This document shows positions 26,263 through 35,434 of a DNA stretch of 64,000 bases, piece by piece; the stretch's first letter is position 1; every line of letters begins with the position of its first letter. The stretch lies in NCBI GenBank assembly GCA_017537025.1, contig JAFWCB010000006.1, forward strand, positions 62,001 through 126,000, written 5' to 3'. A program made the translations under genes and the position numbers. This stretch comes from Sediminibacterium sp. (GTDB taxonomy: Bacteria; Bacteroidota; Bacteroidia; Chitinophagales; Chitinophagaceae). The notes below the pieces were generated by a model, which was not told the origin of the DNA, did no database searches, and was given only the letters and a program-made list of their open reading frames with translations.

Positions 26263-28670
26263 GGTGTCGGTATTTGTTTGAGTAAACGGTTATAAATTAA
26301 AGTAGATCCAACAAGAGTACTTAGTACTATTGTTAATGTACTTATTGGCATCAGCAGTGCAGCTATAAGAGGAATAAGTTTAGCGGTTACTGCAAAATAT
26401 AGCCCTAGTATATTATAGAGCAGTGATATTATAAACACAATTACAATTAACTGATGGGCTTTTTTAGAAGCACGCAAGTATTGCATTAAATAAGGTAACG
26501 AGGTTACATGCATGATGGCGTCACTTGCGGGAGAGAATTGAAGTGTATTTTCAACAATTGCTATGCCAGTATTACTTTCAGCTAATGCTCCTGCATCATT
26601 TAATCCATCCCCGATCATCATTGTTTTTTTACCCCCCATTTGCATATGCCGGATATAGGTATACTTATCGGTGGGATTCTGTTGAAATTGACAATCTATC
26701 TTTTTATTAATTTGATGTTCGAATAAAGTTTTCGTAATTGCATTATCGCCACTTAAAATGGTAATAGGATATGGCAATTCTTCTATCATGTTTATTATCC
26801 CTTTTCGCAAGGGCTGTTCCAAAATATATTTACCGACAACTACATTATCAATACTAATCCAAACAGCTGTTTGTTCGGTTTTTATAGACTTAGCACCTAC
26901 AAATTTTCGAGACCCTAATTTATAATAGACGTCGTCGTACCAAGCCTCTACCCCGCTCCCAACATGCTCTTTTACATGCTCGAGTTTGATTGGTGTAACT
27001 TGTAAGTCTTGCAAAATTCTTTTACTCAAAGGATGTAAGGAAGTCCGAAGCATGGCAGCTATCACCATCTGATCTATTAAGGATATTTCGATTCCTTCAT
27101 ATTTTATTGCCGAAGAATGTATATCAGTTAGTGTACCCGTTTTATCAAAAACAATGTCTGTTGTTTCTGCTATTTGCTGTAATACTGATCCATTACGTAA
27201 GTAAAAACCTTTACCGGCAAATAAATTACTTAAAAAACCATAGGTAAAACTAGATGTTAAGAGAAGCCCACAAGGACAAGCAACAATAAGTACAGCGGTA
27301 GAAGCCCCGAAAGGATCGGGAAGATGCAAATAATATCTTACTATACAAGTAGTAGCAGCTAATACCAATACAAAGAGTGAAAAGTAATTGCTGATAAAAG
27401 TTATGAAGGCATTATCATCTTCAAGCCCAAAACGTTGCTTATTTGTATTCCACAATCTGGAAAAACCAGCTAAAGAAAAAGGTTTTAAAACCCGAACATC
27501 TATATCAGCTTTACATTGCTTACCACCTGCATATAGCACAGACCCGGGCATTGCTTCTGTAAGCAAACTTTCTCCTGTTACAAAAGCATAATCCATGTAT
27601 CCAATACCTCTTATCAGGTCTGCATCCACAGGAATAATTTCACCGGAATGAATGCGGATAATATCGCCTACTACCAGAGATTCTACTTTGGTATATTTTT
27701 CCTGACCAAGCTCATTCAATTTCGCAACAGCCACCGGAAAATAATGATTCACCTGTCTGTTAAAATGAAGGTATGGCGATATCTTACGTTGCAAATACCT
27801 CCCGGCAAGCATAAAAAAGATAATTCCACTTAAGCTATCTAAATAGCCACCACCAATACCTGAGCTAATTTCATAGATACTACGTAAAAAAGTAACCGCC
27901 ATTGCCAGTGCAATAGGCATATCAATATTTAATTTACGGAATTTTATTCCTTGCCATGCATTATAAAAAAAACCAGACCCACTATAAAAGAATGCTGGTA
28001 ATATTATACAAAAGTTGATCGTTCTAAATAATAGCGGAGAAAGCCCACCTTGTATAAAATTTTTAAGCCCTAAGTACTCCGGAAAACTTAGCATCATGAT
28101 GTTAGCAAAGCAAAAACCGGCGATACCAAGTTCTATTATCTGTTTACGCTCCCCTTTTTTTATTGCCAAGTGGAGAGAATTATTATCGGAATGTAAATCT
28201 GGAGTATACCCTATTGATGCTAATAACTCAGCTATTTGCCTACTGGAAATTTTTTTATGATCATATTGAATAAACAGCTGCTTTACCGAGAAATCAACAG
28301 TACTACTAAAGATGTTACTATTTAGTTTATGTAAATTATCAAGAAGCCAAATACAAGAACTACAGTGCATTCGGGGTATATAAAAAGCGATATCAGTTTG
28401 TTGCTGATTTGAAAATCGAATAAATGGAGCTTCCAGCTCCGGTTCATCTAAAGCAGCAAATGCAGCTGTAGAAGATATCCCATTCATGTTAAGTCCGGGT
28501 GTTATATTATAATCATAATATGCACATAGTTGGTGCTGTTGCAACAATTGATATACCATGGTACATCCCTGGCAACAGAATGCTTTATCATCATAAATAA
28601 GCATTTGATCTGCTTCTTTTTTTTCGCCGCAGTGAAAACAAATGCTGGTATGGTTAACTGTTTTATTCAT
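26259..28670 (-). CDS. ccoI: Copper-exporting P1B-type ATPase of the cbb3 locus (CcoI/FixI)
   Basis: The 803-aa P-type ATPase has an N-terminal Cys-rich region (CFHCGEKKEADQMLIY, CCQGCTMVYQLL) and a heavy-metal-associated domain with MHCSSCIWLLDNL. Eight helices include the metal site VACPCGLLLTS; the phosphorylation motif is DKTGTLTD and the hinge is GDGLNDAGAL. CcoI supplies copper for the CcoN binuclear centre. The start overlaps the hemerythrin-like gene end by 8 bp and the stop overlaps ccoS, so all three are coupled. Confidence 0.93.
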   Translation of the reverse strand: MNKTVNHTSICFHCGEKKEADQMLIYDDKAFCCQGCTMVYQLLQQHQLCAYYDYNITPGLNMNGISSTAAFAALDEPELEAPFIRFSNQQQTDIAFYIPRMHCSSCIWLLDNLHKLNSNIFSSTVDFSVKQLFIQYDHKKISSRQIAELLASIGYTPDLHSDNNSLHLAIKKGERKQIIELGIAGFCFANIMMLSFPEYLGLKNFIQGGLSPLLFRTINFCIILPAFFYSGSGFFYNAWQGIKFRKLNIDMPIALAMAVTFLRSIYEISSGIGGGYLDSLSGIIFFMLAGRYLQRKISPYLHFNRQVNHYFPVAVAKLNELGQEKYTKVESLVVGDIIRIHSGEIIPVDADLIRGIGYMDYAFVTGESLLTEAMPGSVLYAGGKQCKADIDVRVLKPFSLAGFSRLWNTNKQRFGLEDDNAFITFISNYFSLFVLVLAATTCIVRYYLHLPDPFGASTAVLIVACPCGLLLTSSFTYGFLSNLFAGKGFYLRNGSVLQQIAETTDIVFDKTGTLTDIHSSAIKYEGIEISLIDQMVIAAMLRTSLHPLSKRILQDLQVTPIKLEHVKEHVGSGVEAWYDDVYYKLGSRKFVGAKSIKTEQTAVWISIDNVVVGKYILEQPLRKGIINMIEELPYPITILSGDNAITKTLFEHQINKKIDCQFQQNPTDKYTYIRHMQMGGKKTMMIGDGLNDAGALAESNTGIAIVENTLQFSPASDAIMHVTSLPYLMQYLRASKKAHQLIVIVFIISLLYNILGLYFAVTAKLIPLIAALLMPISTLTIVLSTLVGSTLIYNRLLKQIPTP

Positions 28671-29199
28671 TCCCAGTTTTTTGAGCAGTAGTATGAAAGC
28701 CTGAAGCTTGAATCATATTTTTTCTGAAACAGGCACAATTGTTGATTCTATCTGCAATTGATTGGTTCCAAGTTTGCTTGCCAGGGAAAAAAAATTTTTC
28801 AAACTCGGAAACTACGCGTGATTCGCATCCGCTATGTATTTGTAAAGCTTCTATTTGAAGGATAGCATATAAAGTACCTATGTAACCATGTAATTTATGT
28901 TCCTTACTTTTTGTAAGCATTAATAAATTATCAAGATCCGGGGTATGCTTTGAGTTATGCTTATTATCAAACAATTGTAGTATTGCCGGAAATACTAATT
29001 TCTGCTCGTAAGTGATTAGCGAATGAAACTCAGATTGTATGACATGTATAACTTCTTTAACAACTTTTTTTTCGGGTATGGCAGCATCATTAGCAACATT
29101 ACATTGCAGCGCATGAGATAAAACTATCGTTAAATGGGGGTAAGTAAGTTCTTGAAATTTTCTTACCTGATCTCCTAACTGTTGTGCATGTTTACACAT
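28663..29199 (-). CDS. Hemerythrin/RIC-like protein, possibly partial domain
   Basis: The 178-aa helical protein resembles di-iron RIC/hemerythrin-like proteins. His22 is in YPHLTIVLSHAL, the central EFHSLITYEQKLVFPAIL parallels the HxxxExxxFP motif of RIC, and Glu100-His101 (SKEHKLHGYIGTL) matches the next ligand helix. The last HxxxE-type helix expected in the family is not obvious; instead the C-terminus has INNCACFRKNM. It is the first gene of the cbb3 operon and follows the Fnr-like regulator. A role in O2/NO sensing or iron-centre repair is inference. Family assignment is moderate. Confidence 0.55.
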   Translation of the reverse strand: MCKHAQQLGDQVRKFQELTYPHLTIVLSHALQCNVANDAAIPEKKVVKEVIHVIQSEFHSLITYEQKLVFPAILQLFDNKHNSKHTPDLDNLLMLTKSKEHKLHGYIGTLYAILQIEALQIHSGCESRVVSEFEKFFFPGKQTWNQSIADRINNCACFRKNMIQASGFHTTAQKTGNE

Positions 29200-29220
29200 T
29201 TACATCGTTTTATGATGTAA
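29200..29220. promoter_or_regulatory. Inverted repeat touching the start codon of the hemerythrin-like gene
   Basis: TTACATC (29200-29206) and GATGTAA (29214-29220) form a perfect 7-bp inverted repeat with a 7-nt spacer, directly upstream of the ATG at 29199. In RNA it could fold over the initiation region; as DNA it could be an operator. Confidence 0.4.
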
Positions 29221-29263
29221 AATTCAGAGATGCGCAGGTATTAAAAAATGAGGAAACTTATAT

Positions 29264-29289
29264 TAAAACATGATATTTATCATGTTTTA
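29264..29289. promoter_or_regulatory. 26-bp perfect palindrome, Fnr/Crp-type box upstream of the cbb3 operon
   Basis: The half-sites AAAACATGAT (29265-29274) and ATCATGTTTT (29279-29288) are separated by 4 bp, with one more matching pair outside. The core TGAT-N4-ATCA matches the Fnr/Crp family. The site overlaps the regulator stop codon (29287-29289) and is centred 77 bp before the start of the first cbb3-operon gene. A candidate -7 element (TACCTGCG, 29233-29240, minus) would put the site roughly 45-50 bp before transcription start, a usual activator position. Confidence 0.68.
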
Positions 29290-29997
29290 GTCTTCTATAT
29301 TAGCTGTTCTGATTAGCAACGATAGATTTATGATCTTAATGGATTTACCGTGTAAATCAATAATACCATCCTGATTAAACTCGGATAATAACCGAATACA
29401 GCTTTCGGTAGAAGTACCTATATAATCAGCAATTTCTTCTCGTGAAAGTTTTACATTAATTGTTGATTTATCTTCTTGCAAACCGTAAGTGGCTTTTAAG
29501 AATAATAAAGCCTCTGCAAGTCTTTCCCGAACATTTTTTTGAGAGAGGGATACAATATGTTCCTCTGCCTTTTTTAGGTCGGCGCTCATTTTTCTGGCAA
29601 CTTCCAGCATTAATTTGGGTTCTTGCTCGAGCTGAGAAAAGAAGTATTGTTTATCAATAATACAAAGGGATGTATCTTCCAAAGCAATCGCAGAAGAATG
29701 ATATCTTTCGTTTGAGATAAGGGCCCGATATCCTAATATATCACCTGCTTTAGCTAAACGGAGTATTTGTTCTTTACCATCATATCCTACGATAGATAAT
29801 TTTATTTTACCGCTATTTACGCAGAATAAACCGGACGGGATACCTCCTTCATTGAATATATATTGTCCTTTCTTATATACAGCACAAGATTTTTGTAGCG
29901 ACAGGGATTTTACCTGTTCATCATCTAATACATGAAAAACAGAATGTAAACGAATATTACATGTTTCGCACCCTACCTCAAATTGATTCTTTTTCAT
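29287..29997 (-). CDS. Crp/Fnr family transcriptional regulator
   Basis: The 236-aa protein has a cyclic-nucleotide-binding-like beta roll (about residues 20-140, GQYIFNEGGIPSGLFCVNSG), a dimer helix and a C-terminal winged helix. The recognition region is SREEIADYIGTSTESCIRLLS. Cysteines at 10, 13, 38, 59 and 112 are notable: C10-x2-C13 and C112 (TSLCIID) sit where FNR places cluster ligands, so an oxygen-labile Fe-S cluster is possible, although a third N-terminal Cys at FNR spacing is absent. It lies just upstream of the cbb3 operon, with an Fnr-like palindrome between them, so control of that operon is the likely job. Confidence 0.88.
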   Translation of the reverse strand: MKKNQFEVGCETCNIRLHSVFHVLDDEQVKSLSLQKSCAVYKKGQYIFNEGGIPSGLFCVNSGKIKLSIVGYDGKEQILRLAKAGDILGYRALISNERYHSSAIALEDTSLCIIDKQYFFSQLEQEPKLMLEVARKMSADLKKAEEHIVSLSQKNVRERLAEALLFLKATYGLQEDKSTINVKLSREEIADYIGTSTESCIRLLSEFNQDGIIDLHGKSIKIINLSLLIRTANIED

Positions 29998-30015
29998 AAA
30001 GTATAGGCTGTAAAA

Positions 30016-32112
30016 TTATTTAAATTTTCGGACGAAATAATCTGCTGTGGCTTGGTACACTTTGATAGCATTGCTATATTTCATCCAGTGATGTGTATCA
30101 TCCGGTATTAAAATAGTTTCATTTTCGATTTTTAATTTATTCAATCGTTGAATCAGATCTGTACTTTGATTGATTCGCACATTACGATCGTCATCTGCAT
30201 GAATAATGAGTACCGGCGATTTCCAAGAATTCATGGCAGCCACAGGTGAGGATTCCCATGCTGTTTTGAGTGCGAGATTATAATCCGGTGCTTTTTCATA
30301 TTTAGTAGCTGCCTGAATATCTGCCAGGTTGATCGTCCAATCGTGAACTCCATGTATATCAACACCTGCAGCAAATAATTTAGAATCGTGCGCTAAACCC
30401 ATGGCAGTAAGATAACCGCCATAAGACCCTCCGTATAAACCAATTTTATTAGGATCAGTAAAGTTTTGTTTTCTCAACCATTCGCCGGCCGCTTTGATAT
30501 CGAGATATTCAGCGGCGCCTGCGGCGCCGCCTTTCGCGGGTCTATGAAACTCATAGCCATATCCAATACCCAATCGGTAATTCACTGATAACACATTGAA
30601 ACCTAAACTTGCTAAATACTGATTAGAGGCATAGGCATTCGAATAATAATCTGAATAATGCCATCCTAATAACATTTGCCTAGGCGGACCACCATGTATA
30701 TACACCAGCGAGGGTTTCCTGCCCTCTCCTGCACCCTCAAATAAATCGGCATGAACCTCTACCCCATCAGCCGATTTAAAAATCACTTGCTTCGGTACTA
30801 CCATTTTAGCAGTTGGAAATGCAGGATTCAAATGTGGAGTACCCACCAAATCTATTTTTCTTGATCCACTGTTGAGTTGTGTTACGGCTAAAACAGGCGG
30901 ACGCGCAGTAGTTGCAGAAAAGTACGCAATAGCTGTACCATCACCCGTAATTACGGGAGTAAATTCAATACCATTACCGGGAGTAATGATATCAATTCCG
31001 GGCTTATCAACTGCTACACGAACGATATGTCGCCTTTCTATATCCAACTTATCATTTCCTGCGTTAGCACTAAAACATAACCATTTTTTATCGGCACTCA
31101 ATTGAATATGTTCAGCCATATAATTACCAGGTGTAAGCAATACAGGCTTGCCTCCACTTGCATCTAAGGCATATAAGTGAGGCCATCCATCTTCATACGA
31201 TAAGAAAACAATTTTATTATTTGCAGCCCAATGCAAATTAGTACCACCATGTGTACTTGGCACGGAGCCACGTAGTGTTTTAGGTGCCGTATATAATAAT
31301 TGTGCTTTTCCTGTTTCAACATTGGCTGTGAAAATTTGCCAACTGCTATGCCTTCTTTGTAACAAAGAATCAGGCGCTCCGCCTGAACCGGGTAATCGTA
31401 CAAATACAATATTTTTTCCGTCGGGGCTCCACCGTGGCGACTGATCTCTGCTAAAAGAAGGAGCCAGCCATTGAATAGTAGTCTGATCCGTTTGGTAAAT
31501 GCCTATCAAAGAGTGATCTCCTCTGCTCGCCACAAATACTAGTTGCTTCCCGTTTGGCGACCATTCCAAACTACCAATACTACCTTTTACATTAAATAAT
31601 TGTTTAGCTGTAGCACTGCCATCAATCGGTATCGTGTAAACCTGAGATGATTTAATACAAGCTACTGTTTTACTATCAGGTGATATGATAGGATAATCTC
31701 CCTCTGCTAATACTTTTATAGTACCACCGGCAAAAGGAACACTTATGATTTGCACTTTTGTTCCTGAAATATCGCTGCTTGCATTTACGGGCAACCCTGT
31801 TTCCCAATTACCACCATGCTCACCACCGCGTACAAATACAACCCAATTACCATCATCAGAAATACTTAAGCTTGTTATTTCCTGCCCTTCATCTTTATCG
31901 AAAGAAGTAATCTTACGTGGTATGTATGCAGGCGCTTCTGCCACATATACATTACGTTTACCAGCATCATCAATGGCATATGCTAATTTCGCGCCGGATG
32001 CACTACTAGAAAGCTCTGAAGGAAAAGCATACTGCTTAAATGCAGCATAATCTTGCGCAGTGAGTATCCATATAGTACTCATACCGAACAGAAATAGCAT
32101 GATCTTTTTCAT
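30016..32112 (-). CDS. Exported S9 family prolyl oligopeptidase-type peptidase
   Basis: The 698-aa protein has a signal peptide (MKKIMLFLFGMSTIWILTAQ). A TolB/WD40-like beta propeller covers about residues 30-430 (repeats such as SPDSKTVACIKSS, SPNGKQLVFVAS, SPDGKNIVFVRL). The C-terminal alpha/beta hydrolase has nucleophile Ser in GLYGGSYGGYLTAMG, Asp in IHADDDRNV and His in DDTHHWM. It cleaves short peptides in the periplasm or outside. It starts 4 bp after the amylase gene and ends 18 bp before the Crp/Fnr gene, all on the minus strand. Confidence 0.92.
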   Translation of the reverse strand: MKKIMLFLFGMSTIWILTAQDYAAFKQYAFPSELSSSASGAKLAYAIDDAGKRNVYVAEAPAYIPRKITSFDKDEGQEITSLSISDDGNWVVFVRGGEHGGNWETGLPVNASSDISGTKVQIISVPFAGGTIKVLAEGDYPIISPDSKTVACIKSSQVYTIPIDGSATAKQLFNVKGSIGSLEWSPNGKQLVFVASRGDHSLIGIYQTDQTTIQWLAPSFSRDQSPRWSPDGKNIVFVRLPGSGGAPDSLLQRRHSSWQIFTANVETGKAQLLYTAPKTLRGSVPSTHGGTNLHWAANNKIVFLSYEDGWPHLYALDASGGKPVLLTPGNYMAEHIQLSADKKWLCFSANAGNDKLDIERRHIVRVAVDKPGIDIITPGNGIEFTPVITGDGTAIAYFSATTARPPVLAVTQLNSGSRKIDLVGTPHLNPAFPTAKMVVPKQVIFKSADGVEVHADLFEGAGEGRKPSLVYIHGGPPRQMLLGWHYSDYYSNAYASNQYLASLGFNVLSVNYRLGIGYGYEFHRPAKGGAAGAAEYLDIKAAGEWLRKQNFTDPNKIGLYGGSYGGYLTAMGLAHDSKLFAAGVDIHGVHDWTINLADIQAATKYEKAPDYNLALKTAWESSPVAAMNSWKSPVLIIHADDDRNVRINQSTDLIQRLNKLKIENETILIPDDTHHWMKYSNAIKVYQATADYFVRKFK

Positions 32113-32116
32113 ATAC

Positions 32117-34003
32117 TTATTTTTGAAGATGAAGTACCAAAGAGGTTGAAGGTGAAAGGTTGAAAGCAGAGGTAAAATGTTTGTTTGTTTGTATATCTAC
32201 AGCACCGGAAAATCCTTTTGTTAAAGCATTATAATCAGATAAGTTGATTGTTTTTTCTTTCTCGCCGGTATTGAATACGCACATAATCGTATTCTTCGCA
32301 TCGGTTCTAAAATATACATATAATCCATCTTTAGGGAAATATTGAATGAGTTTACCGGTATGAAGTGCCGATATATTTTTTCTGAAATTTCCCAGATTTT
32401 TCACATAGCTAAAAGCCTCTTGTTCCCTGCTATTTCTTCCTGCTGCTGTAAATTTATTTTCAGCATCGCCCGTAAAACCACCGGAAAAATCAAGACGCAC
32501 CATACCATCGTTAGGGTCTTTAAAATTCTTCATCCAAATTTCTGTACCATAATATAATTGTGGGATACCTCTTAATGTGTATAAGAGATCCATAGCCATC
32601 TTGTATTTCCCAAAATCTTCTCCGATTTTCGATACCAAACGCTCCATATCGTGATTATCAAAAAAAATACAATTTTTTTCAGGCGCGTTATACAATACAT
32701 CTTGTGCCAGGGTCATATATAATTTGTTTACGCCATCCGTCCATCCTGGTTTATTGTTCACCGCATCCATCATTGCATAATTCAAGGGGAAGTCAGTTAC
32801 TCCCTGCGCATTATGTTTAAATCCTTTTGAAAAATTATTTTTTGTAAAATAAGCACTACCTGTTACTGTATTAGAAGTAACTTCACCAAACATGCTAACC
32901 GTTGGATATTCTTTCTCCAGAGCCTTATTTATACGATTCAGGAAATCCTCATCACAATATTTATAGGTATCTATTCTCCATCCATCAATTCCGAATTCTT
33001 CCATACACCATATGGCATGTTGAATTAGAAAATTGGCAACAAAAGGATTACGTTGATTAACATCGGGTAAGTGAGGAACAAACCATCCATCTAGCATTAC
33101 TTTTTTATCTGCTTCCGTACCATTATTAGCAAAGATTACTTCTTCTCTGTGGTTGGTATTGGTATATTTATCCCATTGATTAATCCAATCTTTAGCCGGG
33201 GCATCTTTATAAAACCAGTGCTCATTTCCCACGTGATTATACACGGCATCCTGTATGATTTTAATACCGCTGGCATGTGCCGCCTCTACGAGTTTTTTAT
33301 ATGCCTTTTCGCCACCAAATCTTTTATCAATGGCGTAGTGCTCGGTAAACCAATATCCATGATAACCCGCCATTTCGCCTGCCTGCTCAGCTTCTAAAGG
33401 CATATCGTTTTCTAAAACAGGAGTCAACCATAAGGCAGTAACACCTAATTCCTTAAAATAATCTAAATGATTGATAATACCCTGTAAATCGCCACCATGA
33501 CGTTTTATAGGGTCTTTTCTGTTCACTAGGGTATCTCTGTATGAAGAGAACTTATCATTACTAGGATCGCCGTTACTAAATCGATCAGGCATGATCAGGT
33601 ATACTAAATCTTTAGCCGTAACTCCTTGGGCAAAATTGGTTCCTATACCCGGACGTTTATTTTTGAGCTCCCAATTGAGTTGTAATTTTTTTCCGTTATC
33701 CGTATTAATGGTAATGATTACTGTACCGGGTTTTGCCGTTGGGGAAATAATCAAATCAAGTGCTCTATATTTTTCATTTTCGAAATGATGTATTTTTTGA
33801 AGCGCCACACCCGGATAATTGAGTTGGATCGTAGCATTTTTGGAAATAGGTTTATCACTGCGTAATATAACTTGTACTTTATTCCATTGCATACCGATGT
33901 ACCAATTAGTGGGATACAGGTTTATATGTTGTGCAATAGCGTTAGAACAAATAAAAATGAGTAAACTTAATTGTAAAACTCTATACTTCATATATCGATT
34001 CAT
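32117..34003 (-). CDS. Exported GH13 alpha-amylase / cyclomaltodextrinase-like (SusA-like)
   Basis: The 628-aa protein has a signal peptide (MKYRVLQLSLLIFICSNAIA) and an N-terminal beta domain of the cyclomaltodextrinase type (about 25-120). The GH13 barrel has GGDLQGIINHLDYFKELGV, nucleophile Asp in DGWRIDTYKY, acid/base Glu in MFGEVTSNT and FFDNHDMERL; a C-terminal beta domain follows. It likely cleaves maltodextrins or pullulan-type glucans in the periplasm. Its ATG follows the transporter stop directly (TAA then ATG), so the two are coupled. An internal ATG at 33991 is an alternative start with the same signal peptide. Confidence 0.92.
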   Translation of the reverse strand: MNRYMKYRVLQLSLLIFICSNAIAQHINLYPTNWYIGMQWNKVQVILRSDKPISKNATIQLNYPGVALQKIHHFENEKYRALDLIISPTAKPGTVIITINTDNGKKLQLNWELKNKRPGIGTNFAQGVTAKDLVYLIMPDRFSNGDPSNDKFSSYRDTLVNRKDPIKRHGGDLQGIINHLDYFKELGVTALWLTPVLENDMPLEAEQAGEMAGYHGYWFTEHYAIDKRFGGEKAYKKLVEAAHASGIKIIQDAVYNHVGNEHWFYKDAPAKDWINQWDKYTNTNHREEVIFANNGTEADKKVMLDGWFVPHLPDVNQRNPFVANFLIQHAIWCMEEFGIDGWRIDTYKYCDEDFLNRINKALEKEYPTVSMFGEVTSNTVTGSAYFTKNNFSKGFKHNAQGVTDFPLNYAMMDAVNNKPGWTDGVNKLYMTLAQDVLYNAPEKNCIFFDNHDMERLVSKIGEDFGKYKMAMDLLYTLRGIPQLYYGTEIWMKNFKDPNDGMVRLDFSGGFTGDAENKFTAAGRNSREQEAFSYVKNLGNFRKNISALHTGKLIQYFPKDGLYVYFRTDAKNTIMCVFNTGEKEKTINLSDYNALTKGFSGAVDIQTNKHFTSAFNLSPSTSLVLHLQK

Positions 34004-35329
34004 TTAATCGTTTTCTTTTACAAAAATGATACAGATAACTGCCGCAACCAGTAACAGAGAGCCACCAACCTGAACTGCCAATAAGCGATCGTTGTGAAGT
34101 ATATGCTCCATTACTTTTCCAAAAAATAAAGAGGCAATAATTTCGGGCAATACAATAAAGAAATTAAATATTCCCATATAAATACCCATTTTATTACTTG
34201 GTATACAACCGGCAAGCATAGAATATGGCATCGATAAAATAGAGGCCCAAGCAATACCAACCAACCCCATTGCCACATAAAGCATAGAAGGATTGGATAT
34301 ATGATTCACCCATATCAATCCTAACCCACCCAAAATCAAACAGGCGGTATGTGTATATTTTTTCCCGATTTTACCTACCCAAAAAGGCAAACTAAAAGAA
34401 AAAGCAAAAGTTACTAAATTCAAAATAGCGGAAGTTGTATTTGCATATTCTAAGCCTTGCGTATACAAATCACTACTTAGTTTGGGATCCCCTTTAAAAA
34501 TATCTGATGCTACTCCGGTACTATAATAAAACCACATTAAAAATAATCCCGGCCATGTTAAGAAATTAACCAATGCTAATTGTCGCATCTTTAGGGGCAT
34601 ATTTCGTATGGCATGTATAATTTCTTTAAATCCTCCTCCGAAACCTTTGTTCGACTCCTTAACTTTTTCTCTCCAATTTAAATCGGCCGGCGGGTACTCT
34701 TTACTTCTAAGAACGGTGTATAAAACTGCTATAAAAAAAACAGCCCCTCCAATATAAAAAGAGTACATAATGTTTTGGGGCAACCCACCGTTTATTCTTT
34801 CTCTCGATACACCAAGCCATTGCACTAATTTTTGCGGTAGATATCCCGCAATAAATGAAGCCAATCCGATAAACATACTTTGCATGGCAAAACCCATGGG
34901 TTGCTGTTTTTTATTCAGGTTATCGGCAACAAAAGCCCTAAAAGGTTCCATGCTCACATTGATACAGGAATCGAGTATCCATAGTGTTCCCGCTGCCATC
35001 CAAATAGCAGAAGCATTAGGCATGATAAATAAAGCGAGCGAGCTAAGTATTGCACCGATTAAAAAATAAGGTCTTCTTCTACCGAGCTTAGGATGCCAGG
35101 TTCTATCACTTAAATATCCAATTACAGGTTGAATAAATAATCCGGTCATAGGTGCAGCCAACCATAATCCCGGGATTTGTTCCGGGGAAGCTCCTAAATA
35201 TTCATATATGGCACTCATATTACCCATTTGTAAACTCCAACCGAATTGGATACCAAAAAATCCAAAACACATATTCCAAATTTGCCAAAAACTGAGCTTA
35301 GGTAATTGTTCTTCAGCAACTGTTTGCAT
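34004..35329 (-). CDS. MFS transporter, SLC45-like (probable maltose/oligosaccharide)
   Basis: The 441-aa protein has about 12 transmembrane helices. The N-terminal helix region (WNMCFGFFGIQFGWSLQMGN), GLWLAAPMTGLFIQPVIGYL and the loop SDRTWHPKLGRRRPYF match the SLC45/GPH-like sugar transporters found beside amylases in Bacteroidota. It probably takes up maltose or maltodextrin products of the adjacent GH13 enzyme. It lies after the glgC terminator, so it needs its own promoter, which I could not recognise. Confidence 0.87.
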   Translation of the reverse strand: MQTVAEEQLPKLSFWQIWNMCFGFFGIQFGWSLQMGNMSAIYEYLGASPEQIPGLWLAAPMTGLFIQPVIGYLSDRTWHPKLGRRRPYFLIGAILSSLALFIMPNASAIWMAAGTLWILDSCINVSMEPFRAFVADNLNKKQQPMGFAMQSMFIGLASFIAGYLPQKLVQWLGVSRERINGGLPQNIMYSFYIGGAVFFIAVLYTVLRSKEYPPADLNWREKVKESNKGFGGGFKEIIHAIRNMPLKMRQLALVNFLTWPGLFLMWFYYSTGVASDIFKGDPKLSSDLYTQGLEYANTTSAILNLVTFAFSFSLPFWVGKIGKKYTHTACLILGGLGLIWVNHISNPSMLYVAMGLVGIAWASILSMPYSMLAGCIPSNKMGIYMGIFNFFIVLPEIIASLFFGKVMEHILHNDRLLAVQVGGSLLLVAAVICIIFVKEND

Positions 35330-35375
35330 AGATCGTTAGTTTATATTTGTATAAATAGCGCAGACTAATATACAA

Positions 35376-35398
35376 TAAAAAAATCCGCCGAAGCGGAT
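35376..35398 (-). terminator. Intrinsic terminator after glgC
   Basis: The hairpin ATCCGC (35383-35388), loop CGAA, GCGGAT (35393-35398) is followed on the minus strand by seven T. It lies 37 bp after the glgC stop and before the transporter start at 35329, so it ends the glgA-glgC transcript. Confidence 0.8.
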
Positions 35399-35434
35399 GT
35401 TTTAAACAAAATATGATGAATACTATAATCTTTG

